The notes under the pieces were generated by a model that searched no databases, was not told the origin of the DNA, and worked only from the letters and a program-made list of their open reading frames with translations. The translations under genes and the position numbers were made by a program. Shown piece after piece: positions 53,292-64,000 of a DNA stretch of 64,000 nucleotides. Source of the stretch: Porphyra umbilicalis. Taxonomy: Eukaryota; Rhodophyta; Bangiophyceae; Bangiales; Bangiaceae. The stretch lies in assembly GCA_002049455.2 (NCBI GenBank), contig KV918881.1, positions 62,001 to 126,000 on the forward strand, given 5' to 3'. Within the stretch, counting starts at the first letter, position 1, and the number at the start of each line of letters is the position of its first letter.

Positions 53292-54710
53292 TCACGCGCC
53301 CCCTCCCCCTTGCGCTTGCGCCGGCGGGCGCTGTGCCGGAGTGTTGATCCCAGCCGCCGTCGCCGCAGAGGCAGCTGCACGCTCGACGACGTCAGCCACC
53401 GCCCGCGCCATCGGAGTCAAAGTCGAAGCCCGCATCGCGCCAGGCATTGCGACGCAGAGCAATTCGGATACTTGAGCAGCCGAAAGAGTCCCGCTCGCCA
53501 GCGTGTAGCCACGGACATGGCTCTCCACAGCGCCCTTGACGACAAGTCCCCCCATGTCCTCGTCAACGTCGCGCATCGGACACTGGCACATGCTTTCAAG
53601 CATCATGTGGGCAATTTTTGCCGGTGGGGTCGCCGCAAACGATGGAGAGAAAGAGGAAGGCAGGGGGGCGGCGAACGCCACGCGCGCGCCAGCCGGCCAG
53701 GACATATCGCGGACTTGGGACGAGGCGCCATCGAGGTCGAGTGCGCCATCAACCCCCGACCCCAAAGAAGCCGCCGAACTGCGCCCACCGGCGGCGGTAG
53801 CCTTGCCAAGACGTGGCTGGCCCGGCCGCAGCGCCCGGCTGCGGGTACGGCTCATCGAGACAGCGAGCGCATAGCGGTCCGTGCGGCTCTTGCGCGCCTT
53901 CTCGATCGCAGATGCGGCCTTCAATTTTGCAGCACCGCCGCGACGCGCGTCCTTCTTTGCGGCCGACTTCTCGCCGTCGTTCGTCTCTCCCTCCTCCTCG
54001 CCGCCCGACTGCTCATCGAAGCTGCTCTCGGCAGCCTCCGCAGCCATGCGGGAAGCCTCAATCGCACCCAAGTGGGCGCCCTTCGTCAGGTTCATAAAGT
54101 AGTCCTTGTTTCTTGCGCTGAGCAACGCCGATTTGGTGCCCTTGTGCTCCAAAAGACGAATTGTCTCGTCCAAGTCGATGCCGCCGGCGTTGACATTGTC
54201 GATCAAGCGAGTGCTCGAGACGCGGCGCTCATGGGCGTCGACGGCCTTGGCCGCCGTCTGGCTCTGGGTGTTGCTCAGGAGGTTAGCAATCGCCACGTCC
54301 GTCATGAGGGTGCACACAAAGTCCTCGGTTGTCAATGGCGTCCGGTTCTGCTTCCTTACGACGATGCCCTTGTCGTTGATCTTGAAGCGCGCGGGGTTGA
54401 GAGTCTGTGTCCCATACAGGTGACCCGTGACACCGCAGGTCGTGCAAAAAGCCTTGTGGATGCATACTGCCTGGACGCATTGCCCCGGCTCGTAGAGTGG
54501 GTGGCTCGGGCGGAGCGTCCTCCGGCACTGAACGTCCTTCAGTGGACAAGTACGAGCGTCATGGCTGGGGCCGTCGGGGGGGCCCATGTATTGGCAGATG
54601 GAGCACCTCCCCATTGTAGCGGGGCGGGGGGGAGGTGGGGGTACGTACGGGGCAGAGCGGGGGGGAGGATGACTTGCACGCGGAGGAGCTGACGAAGACG
54701 GGGTGTTCAC
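53292..54710 (-). CDS. Cys/His-rich N-terminal protein of unknown function
   Basis: An intact 472-residue ORF. The Met at 54614 (residue 33) is an alternative start that drops a Pro/Ser-rich leader. Residues ~33-110 hold a putative zinc module: RCSICQYMGPPDGPSHD, ARTCPLKDVQC, CVQAVCIHKAFCTTC, GVTGHLYG, roughly C-x2-C...H...C...C...C...H...C-x2-C...H. It resembles zinc-knuckle or CHCH-like arrangements but fits none exactly. A helical middle (DVAIANLLSNTQSQTAAKAV, EASRMAAEAAES) is followed by Lys/Glu-rich and basic segments (SAAKKDARRGG). A C-terminal region (~390-455) contains CQCPMRDVDEDMGGLVVKG and a helical end. No pathway or partner can be inferred from the neighbours. Confidence 0.7.
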   Translation of the reverse strand: MNTPSSSAPPRASHPPPRSAPYVPPPPPRPATMGRCSICQYMGPPDGPSHDARTCPLKDVQCRRTLRPSHPLYEPGQCVQAVCIHKAFCTTCGVTGHLYGTQTLNPARFKINDKGIVVRKQNRTPLTTEDFVCTLMTDVAIANLLSNTQSQTAAKAVDAHERRVSSTRLIDNVNAGGIDLDETIRLLEHKGTKSALLSARNKDYFMNLTKGAHLGAIEASRMAAEAAESSFDEQSGGEEEGETNDGEKSAAKKDARRGGAAKLKAASAIEKARKSRTDRYALAVSMSRTRSRALRPGQPRLGKATAAGGRSSAASLGSGVDGALDLDGASSQVRDMSWPAGARVAFAAPLPSSFSPSFAATPPAKIAHMMLESMCQCPMRDVDEDMGGLVVKGAVESHVRGYTLASGTLSAAQVSELLCVAMPGAMRASTLTPMARAVADVVERAAASAATAAGINTPAQRPPAQAQGGGGA

Positions 54711-54797
54711 GACGGAGCCTGGTGCCAGTCTGGCGCCGATCTGGTCGCATCCTCGCCTGCGGCGAGCCTACTTATGACCGTCAATTCTGGCCACTGG

Positions 54798-54855
54798 GGC
54801 CACAGATGGCCACAGATGGCCACATATGGCCTCAGACGGCCTCAGATGGCCTCAG
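54798..54855 (+). repeat. ~10-bp tandem repeat
   Basis: Variants of GGCCACAGAT and GGCCTCAGAT repeat head to tail about six times. Confidence 0.85.
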
Positions 54856-57496
54856 TTGATACTGCACCTGTCGTTTGGCCACTGAGGGGTGGACATCCGT
54901 CGATGGCTCCCCTCAATGGCTCATCAAGACGCCTTCCAGATCTCCCCAGGCCCAATGGACCTGTCCGTGAGAATGGCGTTTTTGGGCCGCGGTGGTTGTC
55001 TCTCGGGTTGGGATGGCTGGGCTGGTAGCAAGGGCGTCTACCCCATCAAAGAATCCCGCCACCCGCCCGGCTGCGCAGTCCAGTCGCACTGTCGCACGGC
55101 GCGGTCGAGGGGTTTTGGCATTGCCTGATGAGCTGCAACTTCATCCGTTGGCACGGTGTCAAACAGAACCTAGCATGACACTCGTCTTGTAATTACGTGC
55201 GCCCATTGGATGAAATCGGCCTCGTGTCAGGGGGCCACCATCGAGACTTAGTGGTCCACATCTACTTGTCAACAAACATACACAAGCAAGCGTGGCCACA
55301 TTATAGAAGAGCACCATAGGCAGTACCATACACTATTGCTGTGTGGTTGGTTTCGTCGCAATAGTCTATTCACATTTTTTGTGCCTCCTTGAGTCTGTCG
55401 CGGGTGTGGACGGTTCGGGCGTCGGCCTCCTTGGAGGCACTCCACACGGCGGGAGTGCACGTTACGACCATCCTGCTCGAGCTCCTCGACGGCAGCGGCG
55501 ACGGGCGGGCGGGGGAGCGCGCCAGCTCGGACCACATGCCGCGCGCGCAAGGCGTGCTCCTTCCCCAGTGCCTCGTGCGGTGTAACGCTGTGCCGCGTGA
55601 GCCGAGCTGAGGTGCCGCGACGCGGGCGCGCCGGTGGCCGCTTCGCCGCGGTACGGGGGGGGGGGGGGGGTAACTGCGACGGCCGAGGTGGCCGTCGGCG
55701 GGGACCCTGTGGCCAAACGGCCGGGGGGGGGGGGGGGGGGGGTGGCCGCCCGCGCCAGCGCAGCGTGCTCGCGCGCAGTGCGTATCCGGTTGCTGTGGCG
55801 GCCGGCGCGGGGTCGGGCAGGCCAGCCCCAACGACGCCTTGATTGTCGACGGTGTCGGGTACTCGGGTCTGGTGTCGGTCGGTCTGCCCCACTGTGGGGC
55901 GGCGCCACGTCACTCCCCCGCCCCCGGCCCACCCCGCCTTTGCGCGGCGGAATGTACATGTACGCCACGACGCTCCTTAGTTTGTGATCAAACGGCACGC
56001 TGCCCATACACGGCCGGTCGCAGGGCCCGTGGTCGCCAAGACGGCGCGCCTCCGCCCCTCTGCCACCACCCCTTTTCTGGGTGGTTCTCCCCCCCCCCCC
56101 CCTCCCCCTCCCCCCGCCTTACTCCACAACCTCCCGCATCGCCGCCCGCCCCGCCCCCCCCCGCCGTGCCTCGGCCGCCACCCGCCGCGTCGCGGTGCGG
56201 CGGCGCTCGAGGCGCGACGCGAGAGCCTCGGAGCCCCCCCCCCTCCCCCCCCCACCCCTCCGCGCCGGCGACGCAGCTGCCCGCCCCGGGCTCGTCCTCG
56301 GACAGCGTCCCCGCGTCGCCGCCACGCAGCTGCCATAGACGGGCGCAGCGTGCGCGGTCCGCCGCGACCGCCGCCCCGTCGGGCGGCGGGGGGACCACGC
56401 CCCCCCCCGGTACGACGGGTCCGCCGGCCGCCGCAGGGCGCCGCCAGAGCCCCCAACCGCCGTGGCCGCCGCGCCGCAGGTGCCGCCCCCCCGACACGGT
56501 GTGCGTGAGCGACGGGGCGGGGCTGCGCGTCGTTCCGCCGACCGCCGCGCGGCGGGCGGGGAAGCCCGCCCAGCCGGCGCTGCGCACGGCCGCCGACGCG
56601 GGCGGCGGCGGCACGTACGCCCGCCCCGCGGGCGCCGCGGCCGTCTGACCCCCACCCGTCCCCCGGGGTGCCGCCGTCCATGTGGGAGCGGAAGGGGAGC
56701 GCCGCCGCCCCCTGCCCGCGGTCAAGGGGGGACAGCGCGAGGCGCTCGTCGACGAGCCCACACCACACCGTCCGCCTCAGCCGCCCAAAACGGCCGCAGC
56801 GGGCCGTTTAGGTGGTCGGCAGTCGAAAAGCAAGCGCGGTCGCGCCACCACCCCGCGACGACACCGCCGGCAACAACAGTGTGAGGGCGGCCACCCGCGC
56901 AAGGGCGGCTTGCCCGCACGTACGTGCGCCGTTTTGGACCGCGGTCGGGGGAGGAGCGCGCCGTCGCCACCGGTGCGACGGCGGGGCGCACGTGAGCCGA
57001 CGGCGGGCCGCGCACCGCGAGGGGCACCCCCGCGCCACAGGTGGGCGTGACGGCCGCGGGGGCGGCCGCCGCCGCCAGGACGTGGCGCCGCCAACGGCAC
57101 GACCGTCCGCCGACGTCCCCCCCCCCACCAGCGAGGTGCTCGCGAAACCGCCCCGTGCGACAGCAACACGAGGCGGGTAGGGGATGCGAACCGTCCCCCC
57201 TAGGGGAGTCGGGAGGAGGGCCCTCCTCCCGCGCCCCGCCCTGGCCACGGCCCCGCGCGCCCGCACGCTCGGCGGTACCCCCCCCCTTTGCGCTTCCCCC
57301 GCCCACCTCGCTCGGCAATGGCACGGCGTCCCCCATTGGCGACGCGTCCCCCACCCGTCCGACCCTCTCCCCCGCCACCCCCCCCCCGGGCACGGCCACC
57401 ACCGTCCGCGGCCGACCGGCGGCGGCACGGGGCGACGCCCAAACCGCGCACGCCGGCACCGCCGGCGGCACCCGCCCGCCGCACCGCCGGCGGTAT

Positions 57497-57558
<62 letters not shown>
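57497..57558 (+). repeat. (CCG)n trinucleotide microsatellite, about 20 units
   Basis: An uninterrupted CCG run, not within any gene I can support. Prone to length change and to sequencing error. Confidence 0.93.
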
Positions 57559-58531
57559 CCCAGACGGCCCCCGCGGCCGGCGGCAGCCACTGGGGACACC
57601 CCCCCGCCCGCGTGGCACCGCGCGTCGACCACCCCCCGCGCCGGCGCCGCGTTGCGGCCGCCCGGTCGGCCGCCGGCGCGTCGCGGGCGCGCGCGCGCGC
57701 GCGCAACGGCCGGCGCCGCTCGGGCGCCCGCGCGGGCGCGGGCGCGTCGCGCGCTCCCGGGCGGCCGCTCGCGCGTCGCGCGCGCCCGGTCGGCCGCCGG
57801 TGCGTCGCGTGCGGCCGCGCGCGGCCGCCGGCGGGTGGGAGCCCCCACGCGGCGGCGGCCCCGCGGCGGGGATGCGGGGCGGGCGCGCGTCGAGGGGCTG
57901 GCGGGGGATTCTGTTGGGGGGGGGGGGGGTGGCAGCCGACGGGGCGCGGCAGCGGGCCCAGGACTAGGGGGCGGGATCTGGGCGACACGACGGTGCCGTG
58001 TGTGGGCCGCTTGGGCGGCCGCAGGGTGCCAAGGTCACCGTGTCAATGCAAGTGGTGGGCGGGAGCGCAGCCCCCCCCTCGGGTCGTGCACGCCCACGAC
58101 CGACCGGCAAGGACTAAACGGGAAAAAGGGGTGACACGCCCTGGAATGACAGGATCAAACAGCGGAACGATGGGGAAGAGGGGTCGCGCACCGGCGGGGA
58201 CGTGCTCACGCATGCGCGCAGGGAGCAGGACAACGGCAACCAAGCAAAAAAGAGAGACAGGAGACAACAGCGCAGTGCTCCTGCCAGCGTGGGTGCACGT
58301 AAGCAGGAAACCGGCACGTTTTGGACTGCAAGAACTTGTTGACATCCTCCCAAGACACGCCGCGCCAGATTCTCTGACGCCTCATCTGCGTAGATTCTCC
58401 TTCTCATCGAACCGGTGACAATGCTCTGATCGACCAAGTGTCACCGACCATATGATCGATCGTCGGGAATGTGTACCACCCTACCTGGGGGGTACTGGCG
58501 CGTACTGGTGCCCGATTTCCGTACTGTGGGG

Positions 58532-58916
58532 TAGGTTGCTCAGAACGCCCGGGGCGTCGTTAAGGGCGCCGTTAAGGGCGTCACCAGGGCGTCATTTGGG
58601 CGTCGTGCGCCCCTAACGCCCCAACTCAAAAGGGCGTCAGCAAGGCGTCGCGAAGAGACAGTTTTCTGGGGGGTCTTCATGATTCAGCAGGTGGCGGCTG
58701 TGCACATTGGTTGGGGACAGGCACCCAGTCTTGACACAAAAATGGCATAAGAAAGCAAGATATGGGTGCCACTTGGCGCATATTGCGAATATTGAGGGTG
58801 CTACTTGGGGCGTCATGAGGGCGTTTTGGCTGCCTACTGTAATGCCGCGTCAGTAAGGCGTCTTTCCGTCGCGCGCCCCTGACGCCCCCGAAGTAGGGGC
58901 GTCGTGTGCAACCCTA
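58532..58916. mobile_element. hAT-type MITE (385 bp)
   Basis: An identical 8-bp sequence, CTGTGGGG, flanks the element at 58524-58531 and 58917-58924. The ends are imperfect inverted repeats, TAGGTTGCTCAGAACGCCC on the left and TAGGGTTGCACACGACGCCC on the right (minus strand). An 8-bp duplication with a TAGGG-type end is characteristic of hAT elements. The interior has many GGGCGTC motifs in both orientations and no ORF. No hAT transposase is present in this window. Confidence 0.82.
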
Positions 58917-59057
58917 CTGTGGGGCCAAGACGGAGGCCCGGAGCCCAAAATGGAGCCCGGCCGCAGCCCGGCCTGTGCCAGGGCGGCCGAAACGTGGGCT
59001 GCAAGTCTGCATGTCACGTACTTCGAGACGGCTCGAGACGGCGACCGGATTCCGCGT

Positions 59058-59212
59058 CTTGTAGCCCACCTTTGAAGCAGGCTACAAGTCGATCAAAACC
59101 CAGGCAAATCGAGGCCTCAGGGGCCATTTCATCGGCACTACGCACACCCTCGCCATTCCCAGACGGCTCCCAAGTTCTGTGACTTGTGGCCCGCCTGAAA
59201 GCAGGCTACAAG
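59058..59212. repeat. Two related ~30-bp hairpins 125 bp apart
   Basis: CTTGTAGCC...GGCTACAAG at 59058-59088 and CTTGTGGCC...GGCTACAAG at 59183-59212 share nine-base arms and the loop motif GAA(A)GCA. They look like two copies of one small inverted repeat. Confidence 0.8.
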
Positions 59213-61754
59213 TGCAGCGATTCGGCCCACTTTCAGCAACCGCTGGGCAGCTTGGCGCGGGAAGGCGGCTCCGGGTCACAAGTCAGAGATGATCAGCGTC
59301 GCTGGAATGCCCGGCGGCCTCTTCACTGAACACTTGCGCAGCTGACTGATTCGTGGCTGCCAAATGTCACACATCATGCCCGGTGTACAGTGTGTGGTTC
59401 CTTTGTCAGCCGACTCAGATGGAGGAGCCAAGAACAAGACGTGCTGAAGCACGAACGTCGTGCTGGGATGTGCCAAATGACACGGGCTCACACGCTGTCA
59501 GCTGCGGTGGGCCGCGCCAATACGTATGTCATGCCATCTTTGTGCCTGGGATGTTTTTCGGTGGCACGACACGGCCGCACGAAAACACCGCCTTGCGGAC
59601 CTCGAGCGAATCGCGTCCCGTTCAATCTCACGCGGAGGCTCCTACCCGCTGGGCATGATCCCAGAACAGTTACGTGGCAGTCCGACGCTGTGGATCGAGG
59701 CCACCGCAAGCCTGATCCACGGGCGCGACCTTCGCGAGCACGCGCTGACAACAAAGTCGGAACATGACGGCTCCCGTAGCATGCGAGTTTGCAATCGCAC
59801 CCAACGTCCTCCTCGCCCCCGCCCCCTTCCGCCTCCCTCCTCGCCGACTCGCCCAGGGGCGCCCCGGATCTTCTCTTATAGTTTCCAGGCATGCGAACGC
59901 ACGAGATCTCTTTTGACGTGAAAGGTGCAGTGCTCTGCGCGGGTTACGGTTGGCACTTGAAAGTCCTAGGCATTGCGCCTCTTTCGCGTGTGTTTCTCTT
60001 TTTTGTGCGTCAGTGACATACGAGACTACCATCAACTGCCTGCGCTCATGTGGTTCACTTCCTTGGAATACCGTGCGCTGCCGACAAAGAGAGTGCTGAT
60101 CGATTATCCTCTTCTCTGCTCCTCTCGTGCCTTCCTTCGACTTTGTGATCGCCTCTCGTCTGCTTGGCGTGTGTCACTGTGATCTGCTGCCTGGTGTCAT
60201 GTTACTTCTCGCGTTGGTGGTGGCTTGGAGTGCCTGCATATTTTCGTGGTCGCGTTCTGCCTCTGCTCCCTGCCCTCTGCTCTGGTTTTTTTTTCTGTTT
60301 TCCTGCCTGTTGTCCGTTTTCTTGGCGTCGTGGGTGGTGCGCAGGTGTATGCCTGCTTTAAATAGTGGTAGTCTCGGCGTGTATGTGGTTGTGGGCAGTA
60401 GGGATGATGGAGCGTAGGAAAAAACAGCCCGGACGCAGTGTTAGCAATCCTCTAGAACGACTGCCGGCAGACCCGAAGCGTAGCGCCCGCAGATTCTGCA
60501 GGACGCATCGCTGCGAATTACGTACCGTTGTCGGCGCGCGATACGTTTCAATGGAATGGTCGGCTACGCTTCAAGTCTTGTGCAATTGCATTCCGTCTGG
60601 ACAGGGCCCCCACAGAGATCCTGAGGGGGGGGTGTATGATAACCACCCCCCCTCCCAGAGATATCATTGGCCAGTGTCACAGTACATGCACGTCTTAAAA
60701 CGCGAATAATCGCTGGTGTACTAGTTTGGAAGAACACTGTGGGGAAACGAGGCAAGTAACCCCGCGAATATGTGTACTGGGCCCATTTCACCTCAATCTG
60801 AAATGCGGCGCGCTGTACTGGTCAGTACGCCCAAGTACAATTGTACACTTTCCCCACGATGTCCATCGAAACCTCGTCCCCGCACCGGGATCATGGCCGG
60901 TCAGAGTGTCATCAAGATTCCACCGAAAAAGGGCCCTCAATGGGAAAAATTCTATAGGAGACGATGCAGCGACCGATATCCGTTGGGCGGTCCATACGGG
61001 ACAGCGCGCCATTGCACTACGGGTCGGTATTTCATCGCCGGGATAGTTCGAAATTTGCCGGCTTGTAAATCTATAACGAGTAGACGCGAAAGAATGGTTT
61101 GAGATAGCCATGCAAAGCTCCTGTGAGATGGCCTCAGCATGAACCCAGACACGTGCGTGCAATACCCTGGCCTTCAGGGCGGTGGCGCGCTCGGCGACGC
61201 ATCGGCACCGGGCACGCCGGCCGGCTCCATAGCCGCGAGCGCGCACGGGGGCACGTACAGCCACGCTGCCGTGGCGGGGAGTATGTGGGGCGGGGAAAGG
61301 GGTGCCGCCGCCGCCACCGCAACGGCGGCGGCCCGCCGGTGTCGCGCGACGCCCAAGGAACAAGCCGTCACTGCGCCGCGCAGCGCACCTGCGCACGGCG
61401 GGCAGGGCGGCCGACACGGCGCACGGGAGGGCGGGTGGGACTGATCGCCGCGCGATGGGGCGCCTCCATTCGCGCCGCTAGGTGGCGTCAGCAACCGCCG
61501 ACGCGCCGCCGCATCAGAAGGCGGCGCGCAGGCACGATCACCCGCGGGTTATCGTGGGAGCGTCGAACCCCGGAAGTCGCTGCGCGCGGTCGCCGCGCGC
61601 AACTCGGGGCGGAGGGGGGGGGCAGAGGGCCAAACGCCGTCCGGGCCCTGTGACCCTTGTGGCAGGAGAGTCCTTCTCAGCCACGCAACTCTATTCGCTT
61701 TTTAGCGTCATCGCGACCCTTCCAACGCTGACACGCCCTCAGATCAGGGTTGGC

Positions 61755-61865
61755 ACCAATATAATGCATGCATTGAATTAAATCGATTTAATACATATTT
61801 AATCTATATATTAATCAGTTGCCGTTGTCCCGTTTTTTAATGTGTTTTTTAACTTAATGCTAAAA
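61755..61865. other. AT-rich island with perfect palindromes
   Basis: About 110 bp of mostly A/T in otherwise GC-rich DNA. It contains ATGCATGCAT (61764-61773) and the 14-bp palindrome TTAAATCGATTTAA (61778-61791). A second AT-rich patch occurs at 62215-62300. No terminal repeats join the two. Confidence 0.75.
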
Positions 61866-63757
61866 GGCTGTCGCCTCGGGTCTCGGCCGCTGCCTGTAAT
61901 GCGACACGCGTCTTGGTGGGTGACGGTGCGGAGGCGGGGTGGTCGCAACGGTGGAGAGCGGCAGCGAGGGCGGCCTCGGCTACAGTGGCGGCTCCGCACT
62001 CACCCTCACCTCGAACTGGACGGACAACGGCGACTACCTCGGCCTCTCCGCTCTTCTCTGTTCCACCTCAGGATGACCGACGCGCCACTCAGTGTGAACT
62101 GTAAAAAGTCCACCACCGACCGAGGCAAGCCAGCATCCTCGGACCAGCGACGCGGCGGCGACTTGGATGGTCAGACACAGCCCGCAGTCGAAGTCACAGG
62201 CAGCAATAAAACCATTGAATAGCTGAAAATTCGAGATTCAATACACTAATCTATAAAATCGATCCGAGATGTAAAACATCGCGATTTTTTCCATCTCTGC
62301 CTCAGATCCCTGAGGACACGAATGCAGACTGCCACCTCTGAAACAGAGATCAAGTCCCGTTATTAAGTATATGTGTGCATCACTACACCTTGAGAGCACC
62401 CTGTCCTAAAGGCCAGGGAGTTCGGAGGATCATGTGCACAACAGTTCCGTGGATCAGCGCAAATCCTACATTTCAGATTGCCTGATTTTCGAGTGACCTC
62501 TGCGATTCGGCAGTTCATCACTATAGTTTCTGGACTCGTTCAAGGCCCTCGTACCATGCACACACATGGTTTCGACTTTGATTGCGGCGGTCATGAAAAG
62601 AATGGGGCCTACTCCACATCCGGCCAAATACGTTAAAAACACCTGTCGAGGAGTCTTTTCGGCCAATTGGGGCAAGGAACAGAACGAAAGTCTTCCAAAG
62701 TCTGCGTGCGCACGTGGGCAGGCGGAAGCTTTTTTGCGCCAACCTGGAGGAGGGGAAGAGAACGTCTACATGGTTGCCATATTGCCCTTCAACTTTTACC
62801 GGCGCAACGGAGAGCTCATCGCGCTGCCAGTGTATGCTCCGCATCGTTGGTTCAAAGTTTTTCCAGGGTCGTCTTAGTGGAAAATCTACTAGAGCGTCTG
62901 CTGAAAAGGAACTACAACACTACCAAGAACAGCATCCGTGCCTCGCAAAAGGGGGAGCTCGGACACATCACCGCCGACGCCGCTGCCACGGCCGGCAGCT
63001 TTTTCTGGCTGCTGCAACCCACCTCCAGCGAGGCGGGTCACACAAGGGGCGGTCGCTGACGGCTGTAACGCGGTTCTGCAAAAAGTCACGCGCGGCCTCA
63101 CAACACACCACGTGGGCGATTCGCAACTGGGGCGGCCGCTTACGGTCTAACGCATGTTTGTCGTGGCCGTCGAGGGCCACTCCATGTAGCTGCCCCGTCG
63201 TCGCGCCGCGCCACGCCCCTCGCGGCAGCCCCACGCTCGCACTTCTTTCTATGATTCAGCAGCACGGTCACGCCAGGCGCACGCCCTAGTGGAGGACAAC
63301 AGGGTTGGCCGCCGGTGGTCCTCACCAGCACTACGGCGGCAACGATTGGCCTCTCATTTGGGGTTTTCAGGGTGCCGCCTACCGAGCACCGCCACGCCCC
63401 GACGCCACGCGTCACAGACGCGGCCGCCTGGAGATTTGCGTGTGGGCAAACGCGTGAGCGCTCCCTAGTCAACGGCAGACGCAGATAGCCACGCATTTTG
63501 TCTGACATAGCGCAGTCGTCATTGCCAAGCGGCGGCTTCACGCACCGCCTGCACTGCCGACGCTAGTGATGAAATAGGACTAGGCTACCGCCACGAAGCA
63601 GCGCCCATCGCCGCGCAGCCTCTTCTAGCCTCTGAATGGAATACTAGACTCTTTCAAGGGAAGCGCGAGGCACGCCTGTGAGGAAAAAAACTCTTCAGAG
63701 AAGAGGAAAAAACCTGTCTCTTTCCCACGGGTCGTACTCTAGCATACGCACAGATGA

Positions 63758-64000
63758 CTAGCGCAACTGGCGAGAGCGCTGCCGAGACAGCGACGCCACG
63801 AGCTCGCGAAAGAGCCGACGACGCGCAAAGTCGTCAGCTGTCCCGCCCGTGTTTCCTGTCATGTACCACCCGTCATCGCGTCCCCCTGGGGCCGCTGCAG
63901 CACGCTCACCGGACTCCACCTTGACGGCAACCAAAGGACGCATGTCCACGTCTACGGACGTGCACGGGGCTGCACTGCCCGAGGACGCCACAGAGGCGGC
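63758..64000 (-). CDS. Possible 3' end of a minus-strand gene running off the window
   Basis: The frame is open from the right edge to the stop at 63758. It contains DVDMRPLVAVKVESGER and GWYMTGNTGGTADDFARR, and ends ELVASLSRQRSRQLR. The composition is protein-like and the frame has no internal stop to the window edge. A Met at 63991 could also make it a small ORF. No domain is visible in this fragment. Confidence 0.35.
   Translation of the reverse strand, partial: AASVASSGSAAPCTSVDVDMRPLVAVKVESGERAAAAPGGRDDGWYMTGNTGGTADDFARRRLFRELVASLSRQRSRQLR

Larger units (their letters stand above)
54711..58531. other. 3.8-kb GC-rich intergenic region, no supported gene
   Basis: Every frame is open over long stretches at very high GC content. 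It holds a short-period repeat (54798-54855), G-runs of 16 and 20 at 55655-55670 and 55723-55742, a (CCG)n tract at 57497-57558, and alternating CG runs near 57690-57705. ORFs in it are Pro/Arg/Ala/Gly-only and carry no domain. Confidence 0.5.
58917..63757. other. 4.8-kb region with no confident gene
   Basis: Less GC-rich than the preceding part. Paired hairpins at 59058-59212, a G8/C8 hairpin near 60626-60654 and an AT-rich island at 61755-61865 are the visible structures. Short ORFs such as 61139-61444 (+) and 62566-62877 (+) have plausible composition but no recognised domain, and the strand opposite each is also open, so I do not call them genes. Confidence 0.45.

Noticed and set aside
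55984-58418. Several 170-380-residue Arg/Pro/Ala ORFs
   Set aside because: They read through (CCG)n and alternating CG tracts and give homopolymeric amino-acid runs in every frame.
61139-61444. Plausible small ORF starting MNPDTCVQYPGLQGGG
   Set aside because: Protein-like for about 60 residues, but it loses coherence, changes frame and has no motif. Not enough support to call a gene.
62566-62877. 103-residue ORF (contains NVYMVAILPFNFYRRNG)
   Set aside because: Reasonable composition, but the antisense frame is equally open and plausible, with no domain on either strand.

Overview
The window is nuclear DNA of a microbial eukaryote with an extremely GC-rich genome. Evidence for a eukaryote: a GT-AG intron, a bZIP factor, MSP-domain and BFR1-like proteins, a TRM11-type tRNA methyltransferase, an extended PHD finger, PIF/Harbinger and Tc1/mariner transposons, and Kozak-like start contexts. 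I cannot name the lineage. Most recognised host genes are intronless or intron-poor, and long homopolymer tracts (up to 20 G) and trinucleotide repeats are common.

Layout. 0.7-2.3 kb: a two-exon gene for an internally repetitive Lys/Glu-rich protein (-). 4.4-6.3 kb: a bZIP transcription factor (-). 9.9-11.4 kb: a protein with two MSP domains (+). 14.3-16.0 kb: an FAD-dependent sugar-lactone oxidase (+), followed by two palindromes. 17.3-19.4 kb: a BFR1-like coiled-coil protein (+), convergent with TRM11 (19.98-21.9 kb, -). 22.2-38.1 kb: a 15.9-kb block of two different complete PIF/Harbinger transposons placed end to end and sharing one TTA target-site copy. Each carries a Plant_tran-type transposase (+) and a Myb/trihelix-like partner gene (-), tail to tail. 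The first also holds large coding minisatellites and a nested 441-bp TA-flanked MITE. 42.1-43.4 kb: an apparently intact Tc1/mariner-family element with a DD33E transposase. 47.9-50.6 kb: an extended-PHD protein and a closely abutting repeat-containing ORF (-). 53.3-54.7 kb: a Cys/His-rich protein of unknown function (-). 58.5-58.9 kb: a 385-bp hAT-type MITE with an 8-bp duplication. The remaining intergenic sequence shows no confident genes, only decayed or fragmentary coding-like stretches.

Together. The host genes are unrelated housekeeping and regulatory genes (tRNA modification, mRNA/ER-associated BFR1, redox, chromatin and transcription), not a pathway cluster. The coherent system is the mobile DNA: the twin Harbinger elements each encode the expected two-protein machinery and have intact-looking ends. 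Several host ORFs are split by single-base frameshifts, all in the same direction and mostly at homopolymers. That pattern points to systematic undercalling in the assembly as much as to real mutation, so several genes are reported across such breaks.
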